This document shows positions 1 to 11,800 of a stretch of DNA of 64,000 nt, in pieces (positions within the stretch are counted from its first letter, which is position 1; every line of letters begins with the position of its first letter). This DNA comes from Epiperipatus broadwayi (Eukaryota > Onychophora > Udeonychophora > Euonychophora > Peripatidae): positions 16,111,490 through 16,175,489 of the forward strand of contig JAQFVV010012400.1 of the NCBI GenBank assembly GCA_028023455.1. Reading direction: 5' to 3'. The translations under genes and the position numbers were made by a program. The notes beneath the pieces were generated by a model. That model was not told where the DNA came from, made no database searches, and saw only the letters and a list, made by a program, of their open reading frames with translations.

Positions 1-3000
1 TATTTTCTTATCCAATATCCTAACTACTAATTTTAAACTGTGTGGTTGCATTGTTAATAAGACTCATCACTTATGACTCTTGGTGTTTATTTCAAAGCTA
101 ATTTGGCATGCATTATCAATAAGATAATTAACCAGCAAAATTGTACTATATCCTCAAATTCCTTTGATTAAAAGGCATAATATTATAAACAAATGAGTCA
201 ATTTTATATGGTCAAACATTTGGATGAAAAACCATTAGTAAATGATATCTGGAAAAATAGTTAACAGAATCAGAAAAGCAAAAGTTTATGTACTTACAAT
301 ATAAAAACATATAATGTATGCAATTGTAATAATCTTACTATGAAAAGATAATTACTTTATTTGAATCTTGTTTCAGCAAAACAAGGTATGCATAAAAACT
401 CTGATATATAAAACTATTTTAGAAAAACAATTAAAAAAGATATATGCAAAGATGTAATTAAATTAAAACATTTAATTTTCAGAAAGCAATTAAACTTTCA
501 AAATTGCAAGTTTGTTTTGGACAACAATTAAACATGCAAGATCATGTATATTTTGTTTTGGCAATGAAGACTAGATTACATTTTAAAATAAGAAGACACT
601 GTTTTATTTTAATCAAAATAATCATGTAATTTGAGAGATATTTACAAACTTCTGGTCATATTCATGGCATTTGAATGTAATGCTGAATTTCCACAGCCTG
701 TACCAAATCTTCTCCAACTGTATATCATTTTAAAGTTTATTTAAATTAAAAATTCCTGAACTGGGGTTTTGTATTAAATAGAACTTTGATTCTGAGAAGT
801 TCATTGAGCTGTGATTTACAATGCATTTTCATGAGTGACTAAAAATTAATAAATTTTTATATAATGCAAGAAAAAGTACATACAGAGAGAAAGATCATAG
901 CATATGAACAATTTCATTGAATATAAGGTTAAAAAGACAATTAAAAAGCAATACTCTTTCTAAGCAAAATAAGAAGTAAACATTTAACTTCTGTTAAATT
1001 AATATATTATTTTAAACTTCAATAACACATTTTTATCTTTATTGAGTGAACTCTTTTATAATTAGGCAATACTAAGGAACAAAGATATTAGAATAATAGT
1101 ACTGGAAGATGCTTTTATTAAAAAAAAAAATTAATTTGTTTGCCAGTAACAAACAACAGCTGAACAGGATTATTAGAGCAACAGAAATGTTTCTGATCTC
1201 ATATTAAAAGGATATAATTAAAAGATTATTTTGTATGGTAATTTTAATATTATTGTGCATTTTAGTGATATATATGTGCATATATATATATATATATAAA
1301 GAATTCTATAATAAATTGCATTAAAAAAAGAGCAACTGACAATGGCAAATTATTACAAGCCAAGATTAAGTGTTATTGCTTATCTGCAGTAACATACTTC
1401 TTCATATTTCAAGGTGCCTTCAAAAAAATAACTCAGAATGCATACATCATTGTACTGATGATGGGCACACATTAAGACATCCACCTTTCATGCTTATAAT
1501 CTGGAATTTGATCTGATCCAAAGCAGAATTAAGATTTAACTTTCATAAACTGTTAAAATATTTATCACCAGACAGTTGCCAAACTTGGAGAATAGCGCTT
1601 TCTTCCTCACTATTCCTTTATGTTCTGGATAATCTTTGTTCTGCAATAGGCTGACTAAAGGCTATTTTATTATTTATCCTATATATGGATGATATCTAAC
1701 TTTCCAATAGAAATACACTATTATTAAATAAAGCATACCAATCTTTCTAAATATACTATTTCTTGGATATTTAATAATAGAAATATTATTCACAATACTA
1801 TACTGTACTCTACATTATTTTAGTTTCAATATCCGTAATCATCAGATAAGATATATAATCTTTCTATTATTGTAATACATCTATTATAATTTTTTAAAAC
1901 AGTTTCCTATACTTTATAGTGTAACGATTAGTAACTCGGTCTACTGTAGTCGTTCATACCCTGAAGTTCAAATTCAAATACATCCTGGAATATTTCTTCA
2001 GATAATAAAGGACTTCTATGCAAAAGTAAAAAAAAATTTAAGGTCCTAGATTAATTTTAGATAGTCAGATGATTTTTAATACCTTAACCATAAAACAAAA
2101 ATATGATTGTATACATCTTCTTACTAGGTTTTTTACCAGTTAATAAAATAAACATGAAGCATCTTTCAGCAACTTTCCAATACTTTCGGAACCAATTACA
2201 CATGACAACTTATATAACCTAAACAGATAGTGAAATAAATGTACTAGAGGGATACTAAGACAAATTGATCATTGAGAAATAATAATAAATAACTGTCATC
2301 ACACATAAGGCAAATAGTTGGACTACTTTATTTAAAATGATCCCAACACAAAAAATGAAAGTATTTGCATAAAGGTTAAGAGTATTACTATTAAATGATA
2401 GTAATTGATTAACATCAGTAATAATTTGCCAACCTCATTGTCAACACAGATATCCATCCCTTAATTATATATTATTGTTTTGTTGATGGCAAGCAAAAAT
2501 CTGAGGCTAGCTTGGATTGATCAGATGAATTGACCACAAAACAAAAATACAATTGTACTATTATGCAACATTTGCCACTGGTGAAATGGTTGACATTCTC
2601 CTAAGGGTGCTGATCTTTAATGCTTAGAGCTACAATATATAATAAGGAAACACCCTTAGAAAATCAAGATGAAAAATGAAAGAATCTAATCACAAACATT
2701 TCTGAGTAAGTTTTTCAAAACAATAATATATAATTTTTTTTGAGTTATGCATATTTTTCCTTATAGACCACATCTCCAATAAGGTAGTCTTTTTGAAGCA
2801 GAGGGTAGTAATCCAACATTAAAATCTTTTCACATCTATGAACAAATGCACATACCTATATTCATTTCAAATTTTCTAAAGTGATAAATCCATTGTTGGC
2901 AATATATCTGTCTTAAAATCAATTTACTTATTATGTACAATATGCTTTCACAGTAATTAAAAACCATCTACTACTTTACTATTTGTTTTTTAAAAACCCT

Positions 3001-3099
3001 TTTAAAACATATTATTAAACATATCAATAACTAAATTAAATTTTGTATATGGCTTAAATATATTCATTTGATTTGCTAAAAAAAGTTAAACACCATCTA
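1..3099. other. AT-rich non-coding sequence, probably ZnT intron downstream of the exon
   Basis: No exon, RNA gene or intact transposon seen. I looked for the next ZnT exon (TM6, PICTF-like and LMEG-like motifs) on the minus strand and did not find it. The stretch contains a TA microsatellite near 1276-1299 and a weak tRNA-like patch near 1915-1975 that ends in a degenerate B box (AGTTCAAATTC), perhaps an old SINE. Confidence 0.5.
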
Positions 3100-3105
3100 C
3101 TTTAC

Positions 3106-3403
3106 CTTATAATGTATAATGTAAGCAGCAAGAAGCACTCCCAAACTTTGAATCAAATCCCCAAGAACGTGAATAAAGGCTGCTCGAATGTTTATATTCC
3201 TGATTTTATTTTTCTTCTTGTCAGAAGAATGACCTTCCCTTCCTGTAGAAAGGTTATGATCCCTGTGAGAATGTCCATGATCACTATGAGAATGCCCATG
3301 TCCACCATGAGAATGCCCATGTCCACCATGAGAATGTTCATGCCCTCCACCAAGGTGAGAATGTACATGGCAGTTACAGATACCATGCAATACAATTCCC
3401 ATG
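3106..3403 (-). CDS. Internal exon of a ZnT-family (SLC30A2/3/4/8-like) zinc transporter
   Basis: One internal coding exon of a cation-diffusion-facilitator zinc transporter, a family that moves Zn2+ from cytosol into vesicles or out of the cell by proton exchange. On the minus strand it starts after a pyrimidine-rich acceptor (TTATTTTTTAG) and ends at the donor AAG|GTAAAG. It encodes 99 full codons; the first base completes a split codon and the exon ends in phase 0. It opens with MGIVLHG, the end of TM4. Next comes a long cytosolic loop dominated by repeated GGHGHSH heptads (several HGHSH units), then a basic linker. It closes with [20 protein letters not shown], the TM5 signature whose H and D belong to the conserved HxxxD zinc site. 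The match to vertebrate ZnT2/3/4/8 is strong in family terms, but I cannot choose the paralogue. Exons for TM1-3 and TM6/C-terminus are not recognisable here. Nothing suggests a pseudogene: no stop or frameshift within the exon. Confidence 0.9.
3240..3356 (-). repeat. 21-bp coding tandem repeat in the ZnT histidine-rich loop
   Basis: Within the ZnT exon a 21-bp unit encoding GGHGHSH is repeated nearly perfectly and then decays into SDHGHSH and HRDH variants. On the plus strand it reads as repeated 'catgtccaccatgagaatgc'. Such tandem units can gain or lose copies by slippage, so the length of this metal-binding loop may vary between alleles. The His-rich loop of ZnT proteins is thought to sense or buffer cytosolic zinc. 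Confidence 0.8.
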
Positions 3404-4756
3404 CTAAAAAATAAATAAAAACCAATATAAATTTTCATTATAAACTTCAATAAATAATAGGTTGATTATATGCATAGTTTTGTATTTATTTTACTAGCTT
3501 ACTTATAGTTAGTAATTATATTTAATGCGCACATGTGTGGAAAAAAAAGGTAAAGTTAAAATCATACTCTATATAATTAGAATTTAGAATAGATATATTG
3601 AGCTATAATTGAGTTTAAAAAAAACAACTATACCTCAGTTAATAATGATACAGTAATCTCTAGTTTAATAAATAGTTATTAATAACATTGCCTAAAAATG
3701 GTAAATCATTATAAAATATGATGGATAAATATTGAAGACATTTGAGAAGAGTTAAGAGATAAAGTAAAGATAATACCATGTGTGATTAGAATTTATAATA
3801 ATATTAACTGAATTTAAAACCATTGTCTCATTAATGATAATAATCTCTTGTCTAAAAAATATTTCCCCCTAAAACACTATTATTATAAATAAATAAAAAG
3901 ATGGATAAATAATGGATAATGACGAAACATGTGAGAAGGTTTGCTAACTTGGATCAACTAACAAAGCTAGTTCAACAGAAATGCGTTTGTGGGATTACTT
4001 GTCTTTTTCTGATTTTTTAATTCATTTTTTTTTGAAAGGAATTAAATAATAGACTGATTATTACTGTATCTTTATATTGAAAAGTATATAATATATTAGT
4101 GAAACCATATATTTGATCAACTTTTAGTTAATAGAGGAGATACTATTATTCCACCATTCATTTAGAGATCACATTAATGCCATTCAAACTAATGGTTCAA
4201 AAATTCAAAGTACCTCATGATTTTAAATCAAAGCCAACTTGCTTAAAAAGGGATGAAAGTTGGATATTAATCACCTCAATTACAAACTATTTGCAGAAAC
4301 TTTAGTAAAACCAAGAACCACATGAACAAGTACTGTCATTTAAGAACTTCTGACATATCCAATGATTATGTAAGTTCTAAAAATAATAATAATTACTATC
4401 TACTGCTAATTGAAACAAGTTTGGAAGTCATGAATCTTAATAATTGAACATCTTTTTACCAAAGATTCTACATACATATAGCTTCCATAATATATAGCTG
4501 CTAATTTAGCTTCAAACTTATATAGCTGTTCAAGCATATTGAATTGGGCTTATTATCTTAAGGTGCTGAAATGTTTAAGTTACTAACTTGAACAGCACTT
4601 CCGGTTAGACAAATGCCATAATTGATCTTTTGTTATAAAAACAAACAATAACGACAACAAAACATATAAAAACAAACAATAACGACAACAAAACATAACA
4701 AAGCAATTAGTCAAAAACTAGTTAAGAAATCTGTTTGCAATGCCATCTGGGCCAAT
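3404..4756. other. AT-rich non-coding sequence between the ZnT exon and the hAT remnant
   Basis: No gene seen. It starts with the acceptor-side intron sequence of the ZnT exon. The only clear structure is a 31-bp tandem duplication at 4634-4695. Confidence 0.5.
4634..4695. repeat. Perfect 31-bp tandem duplication
   Basis: Two adjacent identical copies of a 31-bp unit beginning TATAAAAACAAACAATAACG. A simple local duplication with no coding content. Confidence 0.9.
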
Positions 4757-6276
4757 CAGTGATGGGTAAACCTTTTAAAAAAAATGTTGATAGGACAACA
4801 TAATTTATTATAAAATGCAATAGACTAAAAAAAAAAAAGTTTATTTTTGAAAATTCTTTAATACTAATATAATGCGATGAAAGAAGCTGTGACTGCATTT
4901 CTAAATCTGATTTGAACTGGGATGTACTGATTCTGAGAAGTTAAATGCTTATATGTCAGCCTGTTTCTAATACAACTCTTTCAAAGTTTCATTATAGAAA
5001 ACACTTGTTCGCATATATATGATGATGCAAATAGAGTGCTAATTTTCTGGCCATGAGATATCAGATTTGGATAGACTTGTATAACTCTAATATTAAAACA
5101 TTGAGAAACAACGGTTTGAAGTGATTGTTAGATTGCAATTCAATTAATTCAACCTGAAAATCTGGTCTCACCACTATGATCATAGTCCAAAGCATGCTGA
5201 AAATATCCAAATCTTTTTCAATTGCATTGAAATTTTGAAATCTTCAAATTCAAGATGAAGTTTTCTCAGGAAGTGAGACAAGTCAATTTTAGCTAGCTGA
5301 TTAGCAAACAGGATAAGTTGTAGTTTAAAACTTCTGAGATGGCCCCAGATATCATAAATAAATTGGATTTTCCCCCTTCCATTTTGACATTCAACTTGCT
5401 CATGTGACAGAGATAATCTGTGAAAAATGCAAAGTCCGAAAACTATGATGTATTTTCCAATATTTCACATTCCACAAACCACTATTTCTCATGGAAAAAT
5501 GATAGTATCTCATTTTTCAGCTGCTGAACTCATTAATAAACTACCTTACTTTCGTGTAATACAGCACATTAGAGTATTCAGATTGCATGGACTCCAAAAA
5601 ATCTCAAAATTGTTTGTAAGCCCATGGATCGAATAGTATTTACAACCATCACAATTACATCAAGCACATGTTTCATATTCAAGGGAGATTTACACAGGGC
5701 ATCTGGATGTATAATGAAATGTAGAAAGACAACATTGTTCCCAGAGTATTTTTGATTAAAGATACCAACAAATCCAGATTTTTTCACTGTCATACTTTGT
5801 GCTTCATCAGTCATAATATTACATGTTTGTTATGGGTACTTTCAAAGTTGAAAACCCTTTTAGAAATTTATGAAAAATATCAGCCCCTATTGTTGTTCCC
5901 TTTAACGATCGCATGCACGCCAGAAAAATTTTCATCAACCCCTCTTAAAAATAATATTAACTGAGCAGTATCATTTATATCAGTGCTTTCATTCATAGTA
6001 ATGGAGCAGAATTTAAACTGATCAATCATTGACTCCAACTGTGATGTCAGATTTTTATTTATGGCTTCGACTCTAGAAGTCACAGTTTTTCAAGATAAGC
6101 GTCAAAATTTCTTTTTCTTGTCAGGATATAAAACATAACAAACTTGGAGCATACAGTGTTTAACAAACTCCACATCAGAGAGAGCTATTTACTTTTAGCA
6201 ATATTGTATGCAACAATATAACCTACATTTTCCTGAAGGTCTGTGATGATGGTGTTTTAATTCTGGATTATTTCCA

Positions 6277-7258
6277 TCATCTAATATGAGTATTGAATGT
6301 CTTTAGAAAAGTTTAATTTATTTAAATATTCCAAATACATTCAACTGTTAGTAATAGCACATCAAACAAGTTAGTATATGAATGTTTTGAGTGGTATTAT
6401 TCTCCCTTCTTCTTCAGGTGTTGCTAGCCTGATCGGTGATAGTACTAGCATGGAATTCAAACCTGGACCCTTAGATTTTGAGTATTAAATTTTAGTTAAA
6501 GCTCTAATTAACTGAGCCATCCTGCCAAAAGCATCAGTCAGCAGAAATTTCATATACTTATCTATGAGGTTCCTCCTGATTTCTCCACTTTTTCCTAAGA
6601 GCAAAGTTGATTAGTGGTTTCCATACATTATACAGTCACATTAGATTGGCTTATGGTATTGTTTGCCATTGTCATGTGAGCAGCTTCTTAGTACCTTTTC
6701 TGCTCCATCCAACATTTTTGTATTTTCCCAATTGAACATAGATTCATTGGCACATACATGTGTCTAAGGTCCATGTATGTGCCAATGAACATATGTTCAA
6801 TTGGGAAATTACAAAAAATATTGGATAGAAAAGAAAAGGTACAAAGAAGAAAATTTAAAGAAGCTGCTCACATGACAATGGCAAACAATCCCATAAGCCA
6901 ATCTAGTGTGACTATACATAATGTATGGAAACCACTAATCAACTTTGCTCTTAGGAAAAAGTGAAGAAATCAGGAGGAACCTCATAGATAAGGATATGAA
7001 ATTTCTACTGACTGTTGCCTTTGGCAGGATGCTGTTAATTAGAGCATTATGTTAAAATTCAATACTCAAGAATCTAAGGGTCCAGGTTCGAATCCCATGC
7101 TAATACAGGCCAGCAATACCTGAAGAAGAGAGGAGAATAATACATCTTGAAACATTGAACACATGCTAACCTGTTTGATGTGCTGTTACTAACAGTTGAA
7201 TATATTTGGAATATTTAAATAAAGTTACATTTTTCTAAAGACATTCAATACTCATATT
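6277..7258. mobile_element. Long foldback element of about 1 kb with tRNA-like sequence in both arms
   Basis: The left arm (6277-6760) and right arm (6772-7258, with the last bases displaced to 7836-7841 by a later LINE insertion) are inverted copies of one another around an 11-bp centre. The outer 30 bp or so are identical (TCATCTAATATGAG... inward) and the innermost part pairs perfectly (CATTGGCACATACATG). Overall identity is high, with small indels. Each arm carries a tRNA-like segment: GGCAGGATG at the 5' side, then GTTAATTAGAG, then a B-box-like GGTTCGAATCC (7085-7095 on plus; degenerate at 6451-6463 on minus). It therefore looks like a SINE-containing unit duplicated head to head, inserted within the hAT transposase. 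A plus-strand open frame at 6758-6964 is not recognisable as a known protein. Confidence 0.75.
7017..7110 (+). repeat. tRNA-like SINE head, right arm of the foldback
   Basis: GGCAGGATG, TTAATTAGAGC (A-box-like) and GGTTCGAATCC (B box) in tRNA order. The anticodon region is not intact. An inverted partner lies at about 6440-6535 on the minus strand, where the A-box side is better preserved (GGCTCAGTTAATTAGAGC). This is a tRNA-derived SINE head, not a functional tRNA gene. Confidence 0.5.
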
Positions 7259-7823
7259 CATCATCATTAACCATTATCAATCCACTGCAGGATGAAAGTC
7301 TCTCCAAATTCAATCCATTTTCTCTGACGTTTATTCTCCACATCACCTCTGCACACTTTCTTATTTCATCCATCCATCTCACATGTGGTCTCTTTCTGGG
7401 TCTTTTACAATCTCTTGGAATTTTGAGTGGTCTGAAATCTCTGTATTGCTCTTCTATTAAGTGTCCAGGTCTCAGATCCATAAGTAAGAACTGGTAAAAT
7501 CCATTTATTAAAAAAAACCTTCCTTTTCAAACACCTAGGAATATTTCCTTTTAGTAACAAGTTATTTCTACCAAAAGCACTCCAAGTTTAATTCTATGAT
7601 TAATTTCATGCATTATGTTTCAAACTGTATTAATAATCTGATCAAGGTATTTGTAGCTATTAACTTCTTCTAACTCATCATAATCAATCTTTATTTTCAT
7701 ATTTTGAGAAAATCCATTAAACTTTACTTTAGTTTTTTTTTTAACATTAATCTTTAGTCCTACTTTCATCTAATAATTCCTGCAACATTTTCTGATTTTG
7801 CAGATGATGTAGTTGTTTTAAAT
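7259..7823 (-). mobile_element. 5'-truncated LINE copy with a 12-bp target-site duplication
   Basis: A non-LTR retrotransposon fragment flanked by the perfect duplication AATACTCATATT at 7247-7258 and 7824-7835. Its 3' end is at the left and ends in a TGATGATGA tail. On the minus strand the RT thumb reads VGLKINVKKK, VKFNGFSQNMKIKIDYDELE and EVNSYKYLDQ, followed by the C-terminal IPRDCKRPRKRPHVRWMDEI block, which matches the GRPRKRWxDDI tail of RTE-like endonuclease-RT LINEs. The open frame 7245-7481 is part of this tail. The copy has several frame breaks. A short stretch at its 5' end (about 7791-7823) is inverted and encodes the FADD motif on the plus strand. Clade assignment is by motif memory only. 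Confidence 0.8.
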
Positions 7824-8810
7824 AATACTCATATTAGATGACAGAAATAGTCCAATATAAAAATACAAATATAACCTACATGTCTAGCTGCTTTCTGAGA
7901 ATTATTTGTTTTCAAAACAGGCAAAACTCTCTATATGTATTGGCTTAAAACTATTTGTTTTGTTAAAAAAATTTTAGTGACCCGATAAATTTTTTTGCGA
8001 AGATCTTCTGCTTTTCTTTTCCTTTCATATTCAGACTTAGCTTCGTAATTGGAATTTATATGCTTAAAAGTGAAGAGGTGGGAAATGTACTATTTGAAGA
8101 ATACCATGGTTTCATTGCAGATGAGACATAGTGGTTTATCCTTTACTTCCAGGTTCATTCATCTTTGAAAACATGGCATTCGGAATCAACTTTACATTTT
8201 TTAGTAGACATTTTGGGGTTGAAATATTTTACGAATATCCACAATAAAACTAATAAGGACCAACAATATTACTATAATTTCATCACTTTGATACTAACAT
8301 TCAACATTTATGAAGTTGGAATGCATCAGTCTGTCTGCCATCTTTTCATTCTTCGGTAGGTTCCTGCTTTGCGCACATTCCCAGACTGACTAATGTTATT
8401 TAATGTGATCATGTAGACACATATTTGCACCTCTGTTGTCATTAATATAAACTAGTAAGCAGTAAATTCAAATTCTTCTTTCAAAATTTCTTTTTTTGAA
8501 TTTAAATATAAAAGCAAGTAAATATATTTTAATAATTTTATGCATATTTATTAGGACAAGTTCCATTTTTTGCACATGCAAAAGTTTTTAAATCAATTTC
8601 TATATAAATTCTCACAACTATATTTTGAAATATGCAAAAAATATTCAAATTTCTATGGAAATTTTCACATATGCAAAAAATAGAACATGTCCTTAAATGA
8701 ATTTTTTTAAAATATTGAAATTGAAAATTTTTTTATTATTGCTTTAAAATCTGCAGAACTTCTAAGCAAGCTGCATCTGATCCATGAGCCATAGTTTGCT
8801 CATCCCTAAT

Positions 8811-11800
8811 TTAGGCTATAATAAAAATGGAATTAGCTTAAGCAATAAGCATAGATATATGATGAAAATATGGCTAAGAAAAATACTTTTTTGAGAATTA
8901 TAATGCACACAAAACAGGTTTGTGATAACAAAAACTAATATCTCACTAAGTTATTGTAGCAATAATAACTTTTAAAGAGCAATACCAGTATAAAGAAAAA
9001 TAGCATTTCATAAAAAAACACTCACACACATGCATACAATATATAATAATAACTAGAATGCAACTTCATTTTACTTTTTCTTCACATTATAGTTTCAAAA
9101 GCTCTCATTGTAGCTAAAAATAACAGGTATTTGAATTTTCATAAGTGAGTGATGCAAGAAAAAACTTTAAAAGAATTGAACAGATGCACTTTTAAGTACT
9201 GATTATCCAAATATTGTCTGTTTTAAAATTTAAATCACTGATTACACACCAATATGCCCTTTATATACATAAATTTAAATACTTTTCTAATTCAGTGGTA
9301 AACAAGCTTTCAAAAAAATAATAGTACATATTACTTTGAATACATTAAAATTGGATTTAGAAATAGGCTTGTGAAATGTTTTATGTAGATTGGAACTTTA
9401 TAATAAAAAGCAAATTACAAAATGAAGAGTAAAAAATTGCAAGCTTTTGGAATATGGATTTGGAGAATAGAAAAGACAAGTAAGTCAAGGTTATCAATAC
9501 TGAAGTAAGTAAAAAAAAAAAAGATTATTTAAGGATATGATAAAGTGAACGATTAACTGAATGATTAACTGAATTACACACATGATTAAAAGTAGGGGGA
9601 TTAAGAAGAATATATTAGAAATATTTGTGGAGATACCTTTATTAATGATTCTGTCCTGAACAATTTAATCCAATGATAGATAGATTTCGGAGCTAAACAT
9701 TTCTGGACCACAGTTCAAACCTATCACTTTTGTTGCTTGGATCACAAAATCTTCTGAATGACTAATTTTTTTATTTTGCTTGTTATTTAATGCAGTGATA
9801 GACAGGTTCAGGAACTGAATGTTTTTTTAGATTAAGGCTCAATGCTTAAAAATTATATTAATTATTCAATATATATATATTGTAAGAGATGGCTTACAAC
9901 CAACCTTCACACCTGTCCCAGTTTCTTTCACAATGGTTGAATTCAAACCAAGTGGTAGGCAAATAATTTATCTTACATACCTACTTATACACATGTAGTA
10001 TATACATATATAAACAAACATGTAAACTAATATGTTGAGAAATTAATTCTTATTTTTTTTATCTATTGTGAAAAAGCAAACAAATTCGTTATATACATGA
10101 AGATACGTATAAACTAATATGTTTGTCTATTTGTAGAAATTAATTGTTTTTCTTTTATTCATTTAATATCATTAGCTAAAAATACTAATTAAATGACTTA
10201 TAGAAAAGACATAATCAAAGATCAAAATTTAATGAGGTCAAAATTGTTGCTAAAAGATCGAATTTGGAATAATGAAGATTAAATAAAAATAATAATAATG
10301 TTTATAATTTTTTTTTTTTTATTAAGTTGTAATAATAGGTTTTGGCTAGCACGAGAAAAAGTAATGTTCTACACTTGAAAACTAGCAATTGAACCAACAG
10401 CACATAAGTAAAGCTTTGCTTTCTTTTTTTTTAAAAAAAAAGAAAAAACTGCCCGGCGTCTAAAACAGTAAAATTTTAATATCTGTAGTTTCAAGATAAT
10501 ATGAAATCTTTATTTTGGATAGAAGAAAACTGGAAAGTTAAACTTCAATTTATAATTAACAGGAATGAACTAATAACTTAATTTATTCTGCAAACTGGAA
10601 TTCATTATTATAGAAATGATGGAAAAGAAATGTGAAACTACTAAAAATTAACTGTTTTCTTTAAAAGCTATTTATATATATATATATCTAAGCTTCAATA
10701 AATAATAGTCAATTATAAAGGAATCATTACAATGTGTGTGGGGTAAAGAAACCAGTACTATAGAACATTCCAAAGCTAGCTTCAATGTCATTATGAAATT
10801 AAGAAATTTTAAAAGTAACCATCAAAATGTCTATTTGTGAAACGCTGGTGAATATCAATTTTCAATGGATTTATATATGTTCAGAAGAACTAACTGGTGT
10901 TTGTTTTAGCCAAGCAACATGAAATATATGAATATTAACAGAATTGGTAAACCGGAATGTTATACATGGAGATTGAAAATTAAATTTATAAAATTTTAAC
11001 TGTGGACAAGATGCTTGCTTTCCTCAAGACAAATATATTTTGTTAGATTCACGTGATTATTATTATTTTTTTTTGCTTTTATCATTTCTATTTGAAAGTT
11101 TATGTATTGTAATTTTTTTTGTGTATTCAAGATTCATTTTTCAAGTGCAATCACCTGCAATTTAAAAGTGGAAGCAGTGGATGGATAAATATATGTTGAT
11201 GTATTTTAAAAAAGGAATCATAGTCAATTAATATGTATTATTTTTAATAAAAGTAAATTTTCAGATTCCTCTGGAATTCAACATTGATCCATCAAGGCGA
11301 CCTCAAATAAGGTTTTTATATATTTAACATTGAAAGCAAACTTTAGGACAAACAAAACTATTTTGTTTACTAATAAGTTTTGATAATATTTACTTGTAAT
11401 TTTGTTTTATTTCTGAGTGCACAATTAACCCACTTGAATAAAGGTTTTTCTGTTTCGTATCTATCATTAATTTACTAGGGCTTACACACACGTATAGATG
11501 GGAGTGGGGCTATATATATATATTTTTAATAATAAAAAAATAGTTATAAATATATTTACCTTAACCTAAAATTATCATTCTAATAATTACATTAATTAAT
11601 GGGGTAGTTTTAGAATTAGTGAACTTTCAATTTGCTTTTCTTTTTTTTGTTTTATGTATATATTTAATAAATTATATAATATAATTTTGTATATAATGTA
11701 ATTCAAATTATTTTGTTTCTGTTGTGTAAAGCCATCAAAATGATAGAAAACCATTCTTGATAATCGAATATTTATTTATTTTATTATTTTTTGTTTGTAA

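Larger units (their letters stand above)
4900..8170 (-). pseudogene. hAT transposase remnant with BED finger, broken
   Basis: Reading the minus strand from about 8170 downward, a BED-type zinc finger is visible: a KDKPLCLICNET-like segment gives the CxxC pair, followed by spaced His (SHLFTFKH), then NYEAKSEYERKSRR. After the nested insertions the protein resumes with GYIVAYNIAKSK, an MLQVCYVLYPDKKKK-like segment, TVTSRVEAINKNLTSQLES, then MNESTDINDTAQLILFLRGV at 6083-5880, corresponding to the family's DESTDxxDxAQLxxFxRGV catalytic region. Next comes a TDEAQSMTVKKSGF segment with HPDALC (5814-5578), matching the family's TDGAPxM and HxxxHxExLC region. Downstream similarity fades below about 5200. 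Frames change between blocks and stops are frequent. Host genes GTF2IRD2 and ZBED5 arose from this transposase group, but this copy shows no sign of domestication. Confidence 0.75.
4757..8810 (-). mobile_element. Decayed hAT transposon (GTF2IRD2/ZBED-like) with nested insertions
   Basis: The left end starts CAGTGATGGGTAAAC. The right end, read on the other strand, is TTAGGGATGAGCAAAC, an imperfect terminal inverted repeat of the CAGNGGTGGGCAAAC kind common in hAT elements of the ZBED/GTF2IRD2 group. Between them lies a minus-strand transposase in pieces. A foldback element (6277-7841), itself holding a LINE insertion (7259-7823), interrupts the transposase, so the hAT copy is the oldest of the three. 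The expected 8-bp target duplication is not convincingly preserved. The exact right boundary is uncertain by a few bases. The copy is clearly dead: many stops and frame changes. Confidence 0.75.

Noticed and set aside
1590-1602. AGCGCTTTC as another copy of the stem plus GAAAGCGCT module
   Set aside because: The adjoining stem is absent; only nine bases match.
3073-3414. Open frame on the plus strand across the ZnT exon
   Set aside because: It is antisense to the His-rich repeat; its methionine-rich repeated pattern is simply the complement of the GGHGHSH codons.
6758-6964. 68-residue open frame in the right arm of the foldback
   Set aside because: No recognisable domain, and the same sequence in the left arm is broken by indels, so it is not maintained as coding.
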